A stretch of DNA of 64,000 bases from Phoronis australis (Eukaryota > Phoronida > Phoronidae): the NCBI GenBank assembly GCA_002633005.1, contig NMRA01000475.1, forward strand, positions 188,001 to 252,000, read 5' to 3'. The notes under the pieces were generated by a model. That model worked only from the letters and a program-made list of their open reading frames with translations. It was not told where the DNA came from and ran no database searches. This document shows positions 49,135-60,951 of this stretch, one piece after another. How positions within the stretch are numbered: the stretch's first letter is position 1; the number at the start of each line of letters is the position of its first letter. Position numbers and translations under genes: made by a program.

Positions 49135-50264
49135 AAATTTATGTTGATTATGTTGCGAATGGTCTGCAGTAGGTCTTTGAAGCTATTTTAAGTAAAAGTG
49201 TCGCCCCATCTGGTGTCTGCTCTGTCTGGAAGTCCCACTAATTTGAAAGTACTTCCTTGTTCAGGCCTAAAATTTTGCTGCAAACGAAAGTACCCTTCAG
49301 AGAAAGGGAAATTGAGAAAAATCTGGTAGGAAGTGGTACATTTTAGCCACAATTTCTGGAAACTAGTCAAGCGCGTTGAATCTTGTCTTCAATCTGGGAC
49401 TGGAGCAGTGGTGAAATTTTTGTTCTGGGAGAAATATTCCAAATTAGCAATGTTTTAGTAATTTTTTGACATCTCGAGATTTTTCCGGTGGACATACCAA
49501 GGCAAAATCCATGGATTGTTGACTTCCCTCAACCATGGGAAAATCCATCGTGTATGTTTTATATAAGTCACATATGTTTGCCACGTGTCCTCAAACAGAG
49601 TGGTCTTTTGTTGAAACAGTTTGCGATGTCGACGAGACCAGCCACTCGCTTTGTGGTCTTAGCTCAAATATAAAAAGACAAACTTGTGCAACAAATTTCC
49701 GCGAAATCCGACACTAACAGAATATTAATAATTTATTGAGTGACAAATCATGCAGACATAGACACCGATTAAATTTCTTATCTCTACAGCACAGTGGCTG
49801 TTCACTTCTGAATTTTCTGCACGTCGCATTTAAGCGACCAATCGACAAACTGTTTACTTCTTTTACGTCACCTTGTCATGAAAAACAACCCCAGTCATGG
49901 AAGATTACGACCAGTGGGCAAATTTAATATTATTCACCAATCCAAATGTCACATGGATGAATGTTTTCGTCCTCATTCTCGTGAACAGCATTACATTGAA
50001 CACACGGTGTGTTTATTCATGTTGAAAATGACACATTTCGGCTAAAGATTTTGGAATGCCTATTGACCAGTCACGAAAAATCTGTGTTGAATGAGCAGCT
50101 CACGTGTGTACCGCACGCTGGCTCTGTTTCATTAGGCATTCACACTCTCTGCTTGTATGCCCCTCTTCCTGCTGTCACGTAAATTTCACTGTTTGTTTCG
50201 CTTCGTATATGCTCATCGCACTTATTTCCTGATAATGAGACATGCAGTCTCGAAATATAGCTAG

Positions 50265-52821
50265 TGTTTTAATTTGTTTGTTTGCTGTTTCTGTTTCTGT
50301 TTGTTTCTGTGGTGACGTCAGAGGGTAGGCACCGGGATAGTCTCTGGCCATCCTCCTTCCAGTATCGCACGCAATGTAAATTTGGAGAGGCAACCAAATT
50401 CATGCTGGTTACACACTCTTCGATCTTTTCCCCTGATACGAGTTTTTGCTGCATCTCCGTATTGCCATCCTCGCTCTATAAGGCGCTTTGTTGCCCATCT
50501 CTCCTGCTGTTGTACAATCTCAGCATCTGTAAGCGATTCATGCACTCTGGAGATTCCATCTGCTGGTGTGAGGAGCAGGTCGGCAATCGGTTCTGCGATG
50601 CCTGCAAGCTCATCTGCCTTGACGTTGAATGAAATGCCACAGTGTCCCGGTATATAAACACTCTGGTGAAGAGACCATTAATAGAGCTGAACAGAGGGAT
50701 CCAGGAATCTTTCACATGACCAATTTTTAGGCTGTTAATGAGGCTGAGGGAGTCTGTAAGTAGAAATGGTCTGTCTGCAGCTGTTGTGTTCTGTAAGAGC
50801 CAGACTAGGGCGTCTTCATATACGTCACATTCAGCTCTAAAAGACGAGGATTTTCCAACCCGTGCTGTTGACCATTCAAAGAGGCGTTGACCCCCGCGAG
50901 TCCAAGCAACTGCTGCCCAAGCCGTAGTGTCATCTCTTACTGAGCCGTCCGTTGCAACAATGATTGTGGGAGGTTGTTCTTCAAGCCATTCCGATACAGT
51001 TGCTTGGTTGATACAGTCAGCTCTTTACCGCCAATGACGGCCTCCAATCTCCATGGTGTTGATGACAAAGTTTGTGGCTTTGGACCACTCTATCCTGTTG
51101 ATGTTCTCCACTGGACATACCTCTTGGACAAGCTCCCTAGCTCCGATAACCCATGATTGAACAGTTTTCAGCCTCTGTGCAGTGTGCTCATCACTATGCA
51201 CTCTCAAGTCCAGGTACAGAGGATGTGAGTTGGTTGTAGCTGCCTTTAGAAATGCTTGGGCTGCCAGTGTTTTCTGTTTAGTACGGATGCTATTGATACT
51301 TAACCAGTATTGGAGACTGTCTACCGGAGTGGGTCTAGCTGCACTGGTTACTATCCTCATGGCCTGGATTTTGAATCCTCTGTAGTTTGGTCATTGACTG
51401 TTGGGAGGCACATAGGCACAGATGGAGCCCATACTCTGTTCTTGCGCCGACAGTTGCATTCATGAGCTGCACCAGGCTCTTTTGTCGGATATCCCTTCAG
51501 TTTGCTGGTCTTTCATCAGCTTTGGAAGAACCACCATGCTGCAGTCTCTAAGGTCCTGGTCCATGGTTCCATCAACAAGTGAACTGTTTATGATCTGAAG
51601 GAGCTGGCTCCTCTCCTCTGGGCTCATGCTTTTCAGGTTAGAGTATTTAACTCCATCCGACCCGGGAGCCGAGTCTTTACTTATCGAACGTAGGGTTGCA
51701 TCTAGTTCTTCAAGTGAGACTGGTTGCTCATTGTTTTGATCATTCACTGTGCGTAATGCTTGCTGGACAATGTCAGGGCCATCTGGCTGCAGTTGGTTCT
51801 GGTATCTTAGAAGGAAAGCTTCGCCCTTTTCCTGGTCTGTAGCAACCGTCTTACCATTAGGTCCCTGGATTAGTTGAGGTGCACGTCCTGATCCGGTTGA
51901 GATTCTTTGCATTTCCTTAGCCAGATTCCAGAATTTGCTGGTGATTGATGGGACTCCGGGGTCAGAACTCTGACAGAAATTATCCCAAAGCATCTGTTTG
52001 TTCTTCAGTGCAACAGCCTGATAGTTAGCAACATCATCGCCGAATGCCTTGCGTCGCTCACAGATTTCTTCCTTCGACACCCCTTGCCTCTTGGCTGAGG
52101 TATACTCTTTGCTCCTTTGCATCTTACTACTCCAGACATTGTCCACTTCCTTCGTCCACCATTTAGGTTTGCGCCTTGAATTATTGGTTTTGCGCTTAGC
52201 TTTGGCCTCCTTCAGCCTTTTATGCACCTGCTGAACGACTGATTTACCCCTTGTCTTGTACTTGAACCCAGGAGGGTTTTTTGAGGGGACTGGGTCCCCT
52301 GCTTTATTAATGTGAATAAGAGCTGGTCTGTGATCACTGCCCATGAGGGGAAGAAGCTTCCAGTCAAGTTCAAGGACTACCTTAGGAGTGGCTAGAGTCA
52401 AGTCAACACATGAATCAGAATTTCCATCTCGTTCTGCTACTCTGGTGTTTAGGATGATGCAGTCCAGATTGGGTAAAGCTTTCTCCAAGGACTTGCCATT
52501 AATATTGGTGGTGGTATCTCTCCATAACGGACTACGTGCGTTGAAGTCCCCTGAGATTATAACTTTGGGTCCCATACCAAGCTTAATCCACATCTCTTCT
52601 GTAGTCATACTATCACATGGAACTCTTGTGAAAGAAAGGCATATCACAAAACTCTGTTGGAGCAAGTACAGGAACTGACACAACCTAATAAAGCTATTGT
52701 TATCAATGGAGACTTCAGTGCTAGGAACACTACGTGTTATGTACCCGACAACCAAGCCGCGGTCTTGAATCATTTGATATACTCCTCTCCAACGACTGTA
52801 TTCAACATATAAATGAATCAA
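50265..52821 (-). mobile_element. RNase-H-bearing LINE (I-type), internally deleted
   Basis: Read on the minus strand: C-terminal part of an AP endonuclease (ISGDFNARSPLW; GSDHRPALI), the start of RT (DSAPGSDGVKYSNLK), then at about 51480 a jump straight to the post-RT segment (ATVGARTEYGLHLCL, TKLQRIQN). RNase H follows with its acidic residues: ATDGSV, FRAECD, LLTDSLSLINSL, and after a frameshift PGHCGISFNVKADELAG. An A-rich tail (agaaacaaacagaaacag) lies near 50310-50265. The RT palm including the xADD box is missing and the 5' part of the endonuclease is lost, so the copy is inactive. Uninterrupted for 453 codons (52821-51460), it is younger than the other LINEs here. Confidence 0.9.
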
Positions 52822-53699
52822 CGCGAATAACAGGCACTTACATCACATTTTCACGAAAGACGTCGCTCTAGTCGGTTGGCGACCAGTCTTTCACATATGG
52901 CACATCACATTTACGAAATACCGCGAAAAACGGGTGATGAGGCTGGATCTCGCGAGATCATATCGGTTCGTATCCGCGCCAAATAAACCGCAGAGAAACG
53001 TTTCGTCATTGTTGCAATTTGAATGAGTTTTGTAGCAGTTATGACTAAATTCTTAAAAATGGTAATTATAATCCTTGTAGATGAGAAAATCCGTATTTGT
53101 TGACTCGTTTACTTATCAAAATAAACACTTATCTCCCTTGTCATGCATACTCGGGGAATTCCCTGTCAATGGAATCCCCGAGCAGAATCGCGACGAATGC
53201 GGACGATATTGGAGTACCTGTAGTATTAATTGAAGCAATTTTAAAACGAAAAACATCATTGAAACGGTTTAGTTATCACTAAGTGAACATAAAAGGTTCA
53301 CTGAGCGATTAAAATAAAACTAGCAGAAGAAGCACAGTTGACAGGTCAACTAATTGCACTTTTGACGTTCCCACACTGAACTGCAATTTATTTGCTTATT
53401 AGCCCTGTAGTTCACAAAACTTAAGTAGATCTGTGCCGTGCACTAACAGTGACGGATCTAGGATACTATAAAGGGGGTCCCAACATATTGCCTCGAGGAA
53501 TTGGGCAGAGCGCGGTTGTATGTGTACAGGCGTCCCGAAAGTTGCGGGGGCCCGGAGTATGAAGCTTCTGTTCGGGAAATCTATCGACTAAAAAAATTTT
53601 AAAAATAAAAAACGGGAACGAGAGCCCGCCACTATCTGGCGTCTGAGTCGCCACCCTTCTCCAGTACCGGTTCTAGTTATATTTCCTCACGCGTCGTGC

Positions 53700-54078
53700 T
53701 GTTGCTGTTTCATTTTGCTTGCGAGAACATCAGACTTCTGGTATACTGCTACAACCGTTCCATGGTTGTGCCTTTTCCATTGGCAGTATTTTCTACAAAA
53801 TCTGTGTTGTCAACAGCAGAGGCACCCTTCTTCAGGAATGGGGGTACATGAAGCCCTTCAAACTCCTTGTTTATCTCCATTACATCTACAGCTAGATCAG
53901 TTTCTAAGCGCAGGGAGCGGTCACGTGGGACACAGTATCCATGTGCATTCAGTAGTCTCATTAGTTTCTTGTTTCTGGTGTCATAATGGACAGTTAGAAC
54001 GAGTCCAAGGACTTGAGAGTTTTCTCTTGCATGCTGTTGCCTGAAGGTTGCTGAATCTATGCTTGGTTTGTACTTCAC
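53700..54078 (-). pseudogene. Fragment of an uncharacterised repetitive ORF
   Basis: Minus-strand frame with LLNAHGYCVPRDRSLRLETD, ASAVDNTDFVENTANGKGTT, then after a +1 shift HGTVVAVYQKSDVLASKM. The 'DN.D..E.T..GKGTTH' motif recalls ORFs repeated in coral, amphioxus and mollusc genomes, in my recollection transposon-associated, function unknown to me. Frameshifted. Confidence 0.5.
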
Positions 54079-54735
54079 TTCTCGACTGTATTCAATTCAC
54101 CATGGAGGCGGAATCCAATAGAACCTTGCCTTTCTTGGATCTATGTGACACGTCGTTGATAATGGTTCCATCAAAGTCAGAAAACCGACACACACGGACC
54201 AATACCTTCAGTTCTCATCCAACCACCCTTTAAAACACAAACATTCTGTTATCCGTACCCTCCTGGATAGAGCTGAACGTTCCATCACTGACTTTCGAAG
54301 AAGTTGACCATGTTGAAAATGCTTTACGCGCTAATGGATACCAGGATTGGATGTTCACAACCCCCCCAGTCGTAAACCTATTGAAAAACTCGATGGTCCC
54401 TCTGTCGTTACATACTCGTCAGACCCAATGATCAAACCCCGATGTAAAAACATTGTGGGGTCATTTACCAGCTGACGTGTGACCAGTATCCCAACCACAA
54501 CCGTTTGGAGAAACCAAAAGACCGTTTTAACCAGATTCAAAGAACAACAGGAATTAGACAGACATACACTGCCTGTGGGGCAACACATATTTGCGACTTG
54601 ACATTCCATCTCCCTTGAATCATCTAAGATCTTTGTCAAAGGACAGAATTGGTATGCTGGCAACTTAAAACAGTCCATAAACATCAGCACTGACCATCCC
54701 GTTTTGGCAGTTCGTGGTGTGAATTGCTGACTAGC
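54048..54735 (+). pseudogene. Penelope-like retroelement remnant (RT end and GIY-YIG end)
   Basis: Plus-strand frames give LPFLDL, then [20 protein letters not shown] and [13 protein letters not shown], the conserved C-terminal RT region of Penelope-like elements (VYRKPTHTDxYLxFxSxHP). After stops comes RFKEQQELDRHTLPVGQH and GQNWYAGNLKQSINI, matching the end of the linked GIY-YIG nuclease (RLKEH ... W..R..KEAI.I). Multiple stops and shifts. Confidence 0.75.
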
Positions 54736-55979
54736 ATACGCGCGCAACCAAAGGGGCTCGGGGGGCGAATGCACAATGCATAGGCCTTGAACAAACCCCG
54801 TTTGTTGTTTTTTTTAGTAATAAGGTCCACAAACCCAAAAATTCTACACCCCCTGCATCCCTACATTTTAGGCTGGACGCGCGCATGAGGCGAAATTCTG
54901 GTTAGTCCTGTGTCCTGCCCCCCAACTCAAAATCTTGGATCCGCTCCTGCAATTATTATCGTCTGCAACTCAGGCGCCGATTTCTCGGTAACTACAATAT
55001 CTATTGTGGTTATTTAACTACTTTCAGGAGATGTTACATCTTCAATGCACAGTTACAGTTGTTTTCATCGTTGTTATCTCTTTTTAAGTAAGAAATCGTC
55101 ACATTTAAAACTGTTTCTTTTACTGGAGAAAACTTGCAACCTAACGCGCAAGTACATACATATAGGGTGTGATCCGCCACGTGAACAGCCTGCGTGAAGT
55201 ATTTAAAAATCTGCCGAAAAAATGAAAGAAACTTAGGATTTCGAAACGTATGGGATAAATACAAAACGTACCTTGTTTGGCGTACACGAAAAATTATTCC
55301 GCGTATCGACTGAGACCGAAGGAATAATGTCGAGTGGGATATTACTTCATCTATGCCACTCTCGGTACTTTTTGTGTATTTATGTGGCATGTCACAGAAA
55401 ACAAAATGAAAGTGTGGGGATTTTGCCATTCTACACCTGTCCAATGAGACCTAGATAAACACCTGACCTGATGAGGGACAAACATTTGTTTACAACATAG
55501 ACCGTCTGTTTACAATTGAATTTGATTCCAAAATGTAAAAATATGGTGATTGTCTATTGTTTTTGACCACAACAGGATAATTTCTACATCAGGACTCAAC
55601 GCCAAAGTGAATGATTAAAACGAGAAACACAAAACTATTGAGCAGTTGATTCTGTGGGCTAGTAGTTGCAGGCATAAGCCGCGGAGACAATGTCAAAGGC
55701 AAACTCCGGCGTGATTGTGTATGGCCTCGGTTCGCTTTTTGCAAAAAATGGACAAAAAAGTGGAATTACAAGTATCCATGGCACTGCACTAAAGACTGGA
55801 ATTAAGGTTGAGATCTTGGCCACTTACCAAGTACTTTTAACGAGAAGAATAAGCGGGGAACTCGCTCAGTCCCGTCGTCGTGATTTTGCAGTAGGCCTCC
55901 GTGAAGCTTGCGACTGCAGCACACGGATTACTACTGTGGCTGTAAAAGGACGGCACAGCAACTTTTTTCCGTTGCCAAC

Positions 55980-56275
55980 TCTATCGATAGACTTGCTATC
56001 TCTATCGATAGACTTACTAACTCGATCGAAAGACTTATTAACTCTATCGATAGAGTTACTATCTCTATCGAAAGAGTTATTAACTCTATTGTTAGATTTA
56101 CTACATGTATCTCTATCGATATACTTACTAACTCTATCAATAGACTTACTATCTCTATCGAGAGACTTAGTAACTCTGTCGATGGACTTACTATCTCTAT
56201 CGATAAACTTACTATCTCTATCGATAGACTTACTATCTCTATCGGAAGACTTAGTAACTCTATCAATAGTGTTAC
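55980..56275. repeat. Left array of the 21-bp TCTATCGATAGA repeat
   Basis: About 14 units of 21 bp, each centred on ATCGAT or a variant (tctatcgataga is a 12-bp palindrome). Because 21 is a multiple of 3, frames stay open on both strands as heptad-like repeats (SLSIDLL); these are not counted as genes. Confidence 0.92.
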
Positions 56276-56308
56276 GACATCGTGGTTACTACCCCGGTTT
56301 CAGTTAAA

Positions 56309-56560
56309 ATGGAGGACCGAAACAAGTATATTGTCGATTTAATCAAGCTAGGACTGACTCAAAATGAAATAAAAAGGTACTCATGCGTCGTTTTGGAACG
56401 TCACTAAGCACAATGCAATTGGGACGTGTTTTTGACGGCGTAAAAATATGTCTGCTTTTGATGAAATGGTTGGTTTTGTTGAAGAACACGTCGCGGGTTC
56501 AGGTCAGATGCACGGTTATAGATTTATGCACCAGAAATGTTGTAACTGTACCACGAGGGA
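56309..56560 (+). pseudogene. Transposase N-terminal remnant (integrase/IS3-like family)
   Basis: Three successive frames: KYIVDLIKLGLTQNEI (helix-turn-helix-like), FGTSLSTMQLGRVFDGVK, and AFDEMVGFVEEHVAGSGQMH followed by GYRFMHQKC. The order and the 'SGQxHGYRxMHxKC' motif match the N-terminal part of eukaryotic proteins with an IS3-like integrase core that are common in fish and marine invertebrates (from memory). The catalytic core is not found; two frameshifts. Confidence 0.65.
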
Positions 56561-57637
56561 CAATTTAACTGCCTTCTCTCGTGTCGAGTTGCTATCACCA
56601 GAGCCTTTTGATTTAATTTTAGTGTGTCTATTGTCACTTATTCATTTTGTTTTATCCTGTTCTCCCTTGAGGTCTTATAATAAATAATTGCTCATAATGA
56701 ATTTAAACAGTTAGTTCCGATGCTACACTTTTTGTTTATACATATAATGCCAGATGTGCATGTTTGCAGTGAAACGTAAATAGCAATTATTGAATACTTA
56801 TTTAGAAAAAATAAAACTCTTAAATCCAGTAACTCCATATCAGTCGATAAAAACAAGTCCCATAAACAGGCGGTTAAAACATGGTACTTCGACGCAGTGG
56901 TCGGCACACCTTCAAGAATGGAAGCTATTGTCGGTAGGTCTAATCTTCTGAAAGTAACGAAACGTTGACTCTTAAAAATCATCTCACCAACTTGTAACTT
57001 GGTTATAGTTACCACATTATCGTATGTATATCCATGTACATGTATATAACAAGAAATCATTATGCCAATTCAAATTTTGTTTAAACAAAAAGAACGACTT
57101 AAATCCATTTCACTACCTCACTCAGTGTGTATTTTGAACAAAATAATACGTAACACAACACATCAACTAATACATTATGAAAAGCTTGTCTACTCAATTA
57201 AAAAAACATTTTTAACAGTCTGTTCGGTGCCTACATATGAGTTCCTGAGCCACAGCAAAAGCTAACACACTGTCAAACTTAAAATCAACACGTGTATCTT
57301 GTTTATCCAGATACCAACAAACCCAGAACGAACTTACTTTTAAGAACAGTGGTCGCCAATTTTGATGTCCAACGGCACCTCCCTAACCAAATATAGGGTC
57401 AGTGCGCCCCAGAATAATGGCTGATACAGCCAAAATGAATTAGCCGTGCCTACGTCTGTAGTGTATGCCGAGACAAGTGGCCAATTAATATTATTACGTA
57501 GCTACCCCTGTTGGGAGGTATGACAGATATAAAATATCATGGGATTCGTACAAGATCATTTAATTGTTTAAATAACCGTTGCGCCTGTCTCTGTGCCTGT
57601 GTTGTGGGTCATGATACATCGCAGAAGAAGAGTTACT

Positions 57638-57845
57638 AAATTTATCGATAGGCATAGTAAGTCTATCGATAGAGTTAGTAAGTCTATCGATAGAGTTACT
57701 AAATCTATCGATAGAGATAGTAAGTATATCGATAGAGTTACTAACTCTATCGATTGAGATGGTGGGTCTATCGATAGAATTAATTAATCTATCGATAGAG
57801 ATAGCAAGTCCATCGATAGAGTTAATAAGTTTATCGATAGAGTTA
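57638..57845. repeat. Right array of the 21-bp TCTATCGATAGA repeat
   Basis: About 10 units in inverted orientation relative to the left array, ending in the right TIR. Confidence 0.92.
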
Positions 57846-58599
57846 GCAACGGAGAAAAAAGTTGCCGTGCCGTCCTTTTACAGCCACCGTAGATTACCCC
57901 TACGCGGCGGCGAACGGGTGCGCATAAAATACCAAGCCGGTGAAGGCCGCGCCTTCACACGACTTGAATTTTGGAAAATTATTGAACGTTGAAATCGTTT
58001 CTCTGATTTCTCTCGCCGCTGAATATTGAGCACTCAACATAGCAGGCGTGAACTGTAAGCACAGGCTGTGGACAAATACCCCCGGATAGTAATTTGGCTT
58101 GGTGAAAGAAGCACGTTCGTCGGATCGACAGAAGCCACGACTTGTTGAGACAAAGAAAAATTCAAGTCTGGTTTTTGCGGCTGCAGAACCCAGCGCTTTT
58201 CAGTCGCGGGAACGAATGGGAATGAGGCGCGTGTAAACGGGGCAGCTCTCAACTTGTGTTTGTCCGACGGAGTCCAAGCCAACATCTGGGTCCGAAATCA
58301 GCGTTTTAATATATATGGATGCACATACTATAATCGATGAATTCGAAAACCAGTTTTCACAATTAGGAGTTATTCTTGTAAGAAATTGATGACGTTTCAG
58401 AGAACTTAATAGTTCCTACCTGAAATTCGGAAAAACCTCTATCATCCGACCACCAAATAGTACTGGATGATTTCTGTCTTTAAGAAATTGGTGTTTTTGT
58501 GAACTTTTACGTAGGTTGATGAAACGCGGCCAGTTCCATAATATGTGCCTCCAAGGCAGTCACCAGAAATACCGCGTCTGTTTGTATTTTTCTTCTGAA

Positions 58600-59090
58600 A
58601 TAATGAAGTTTTAGGAACCTGCGCTGGTTGTTATAAGAAAGAAATGCCTTTGTGAAATCGACCGTGCTGATCGGGAAAGAGAGAAAAACAATATCATTAA
58701 ACTGGTAACCAGAATCCCGTCTGCGTCACTTTCGTTTACGACTAGCCACCTATACATCCTGACCTCCCATTCTAAGTTGTAACGAATACTTAAGTTAAAT
58801 TACAAAGCTCCAGATTAAGTAAGCTTGAGCGTTGATTCATTTTAATAGTCTACTCACCTATGAACGGTTTGCGCTTTTAGCCAGAATATGATGATAAATA
58901 CACGAAATAGGAAACAAAGACATGCTAGACGCATGCTATGTATGCATACGTATCGCTTTGTTTTTTCCGACATTTAAGAAATCAGATGTCATGAAAATAC
59001 CTCCGGTCGGTTACAACTACCCTCTCACCTGACAGTCAAACTGAATTGGCATTAATAATGCAGACATTTCCCTTCCAGTTTAACGTTTCA
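58600..59090. repeat. Segmental duplicate of 36340-36800
   Basis: Both contain, in the same order, GCTGATCGG.A.GAGA, GTAACGAATACTT, TCTACTCACC with the exon, AATATGATGATAAATAC, TTGTTTTTT, and GACATTAATAAT/GGCATTAATAAT. A shorter third copy of the part upstream of the exon (gcatatgctatgtagg to cggttacaa) is at about 59238-59340, separated by an inserted dispersed repeat. Confidence 0.8.
58858..58934 (-). CDS. Signal-peptide exon, probably exon 1 of the lectin gene
   Basis: ATG at 58934; 25 codons with a hydrophobic core (LACLCFLFRVFIIIFWL) then KAQTVH, ending phase 2 at GTGAGT. Typical of a secretory signal. Phase agrees with the lectin exon at 48815-48574, though other exons could intervene. 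A paralogous copy with a mutated start is at 36621-36545. Confidence 0.6.
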
Positions 59091-59114
59091 TTAGGAATTA
59101 ACTTTTCACTCATT

Positions 59115-59228
59115 ATAGATAGATATAGATTTCTTTATATTTATTTAACCCAGATACAATACCTCTTGGTGCTTTCTAGGTATGTATATTTATTGTACTG
59201 AATATTTCATAATAAACATTTAAAAAAC
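59115..59228 (+). repeat. Dispersed repeat, copy 2
   Basis: Matches the reverse complement of 41878-41995. It is inserted between two tandem copies of the sequence upstream of the signal-peptide exon. Confidence 0.65.
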
Positions 59229-59364
59229 CTGGGGGACGAGTGTGCGTTTGTAGCATATGCTATGTAGGTGTCGGTTTGTTTTTTTCCGTCATCATCTTAG
59301 AAGTCAGATGCCATGAGAATACCCCGGGTCGGTTACAAGTGTTACACCCTACAGCAGAATGGTG

Positions 59365-59830
59365 AATGCTGAGCTTTATAAGATAGCTGTTTTAATCAAT
59401 CTCTTAAAGAGGGCTCACACTGGTTCGTCAGACTGGAACTTGTTTATTAGTAAAATTCAACATGGAAAGCAACTTCTAATTAATAATGGTTACACCAATT
59501 AATTTGTGCATAAGCGCATGACTCGCTTTGTCTCAAAAGTTGAACACCATTGTTATGTACAAACATTTACTGGTAATGTTAATAACTATACTACAAAAAC
59601 TATATGTACAAGTTGAGCAAACTCTAAACAAAATCATCTTTAATAATGTAAGAGTTGTTAATCGTCAAGCCAAGCTAGTTGTGATTACTTATTACAAGAA
59701 TATGAAGACTTCCAATTTAGTGAACATTAGTCGTGAGAAGGTGCGCACAGTTGCCAGACGTAATGCTGTGTAGGAGTTCACTTCCCCACGAAGACACAAG
59801 TTACACGGCTACTGTCGATATCTGTGGACA
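59365..59830 (+). pseudogene. Second Penelope-like remnant
   Basis: Frames read QHGKQLLINNGYTN, then LNKIIFNNVRVV, YYKNMKTSNLVN and FPHEDTSYTA. The series 'IIFNNV ... YYKN.KTSNLV ... CPHEDC' is the linker before the GIY-YIG nuclease of a Penelope-like group. A stop follows NNGYTN and frames change. Confidence 0.62.
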
Positions 59831-60149
59831 GAGTAGAAAAAACAATGATTTAAAATTTGATTTTGAATTTTTACCCTTGTTAAACATAATAATTTTATCC
59901 CCTTTCTTTCCTCGTATTCGCTTCGTGATCAAAATTCGGTACTGCCTGGTTATCCGACAATGCACAGCGATTGAATATATTCGGGGACCAGGCAACGACC
60001 TTCGCACTAGTTTTCTAAAATGGCGAAACTCCAGTTAACATTGATTAAATGGATGGAGAAACGCCATTGCGTGCACGTTAAAAAAAGTCGTACATCAAAT
60101 GCCAATTATATTGTACGGAATAATCAATAATTGAGTTAAGCAAAGATGA

Positions 60150-60190
60150 GTTCAGTAACGCTTGGACCTCGATAAAAAGCAAGACTATCG
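60150..60190. repeat. CGTTCAGTA MITE, fragment D
   Basis: gttcagtaacgcttggacct then cgataaaaagcaagac: the left 40 bp of the MITE family only. Confidence 0.6.
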
Positions 60191-60804
60191 CAGACATGGT
60201 GCAATCGCCAAATCGATTCGATTCCAGGTATGACATTGGAGCGTGCGCTTCTAAAGGTTTTAAGAAATTACATCAAGTAAAGTGCTGGTCCTTCCTGAGC
60301 GCTACTCTTGCAGGATTTTGTCTAAAGTTTTGTAACATTGTTCGCAGCCAAGGTTTAGTAAAGCAGTACAGTAGGCTACTTAACTACAGTCATAAATAAG
60401 GAAAGGGAGATTCTTCTTCTGTCTAATAGTTCTGAATTTGGTTGGAGGATAACAACTGAAGCCGATTGGCCCAAATTATTAGGAAAAATGTAACGTTTTA
60501 TCGCATCATTTTTTATTCCGCCTTCGGGCTCCCGTAAGTGACACGAGCCACTGGGCCGGGTCTCTCTTGACACTTCCCTCTCGACACCATTGCGCTAACT
60601 AATCAGAAATAGAATCCTATCGCGGTAAGGAATATTATTAGACCCGTTTATGAGAGTAGAAAGCCAAATTCGGTTAGATATTTTTGTCAACGTTGGCGCC
60701 CGCAACATGTCATTGGATTCGACGATGGACATTATAATTAATCCAGTGGATAATTATATGATTGTAAAAATATAATTCATCAACTTCTGAAACTTGCTAT
60801 AAAA

Positions 60805-60850
60805 TAAGTTTCCCGGAAGAGGGCGGCGAAATTTTCGCGGGAACCAATCA
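60805..60850 (+). promoter_or_regulatory. Possible promoter motifs of the LicD-like gene
   Basis: A short GC-rich island with CCCGGAAGAGGGCGG (ETS-like CCGGAAG) and TTTTCGCGGGAA (E2F-like) lies 110-150 bp before the ATG. No TATA box. Confidence 0.3.
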
Positions 60851-60951
60851 GTCATCAGTCCCCAGTAGAATGATCCAGGTGGCAACGCGAAGTCGGGCAA
60901 TTTATTTTACAGTAAGTTCCAGAAATCGTCATTTATATTTTTATTGCATCT

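Larger units (their letters stand above)
53447..54949. mobile_element. CAGTGACGGATC TIR-bounded composite, 1.5 kb
   Basis: Left end CAGTGACGGATCTAGGAT, right end (read inward) CAGGAGCGGATCCAAGAT. The G-rich and C-rich subterminal parts match the family at 29995. Inside lie an unidentified retroelement-type fragment and a Penelope-like remnant. Alternatively two separate solo ends flank unrelated insertions. No target duplication found. Confidence 0.5.
55931..57892 (+). mobile_element. Integrase-type DNA transposon with 21-bp palindromic repeats in its ends
   Basis: Inverted ends CTACTGTGGCTGTAAAAGGA and CTACGGTGGCTGTAAAAGGA continue as an inverted repeat for about 50 bp (…GGACGGCACRGCAACTTTTTTC…) before entering arrays of a 21-bp unit at both ends. 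Direct repeats ATTA at 55927-55930 and 57893-57896 are a candidate 4-bp target duplication. A transposase remnant is at 56309-56560. The rest of the interior shows no domain. Confidence 0.8.

Noticed and set aside
55690-56307. 205-codon plus-strand ORF ending in leucine/serine heptads
   Set aside because: It runs from flanking DNA through the TIR into the 21-bp array; the heptads arise because 21 is a multiple of 3, and frames on the other strand and +1 are open too.
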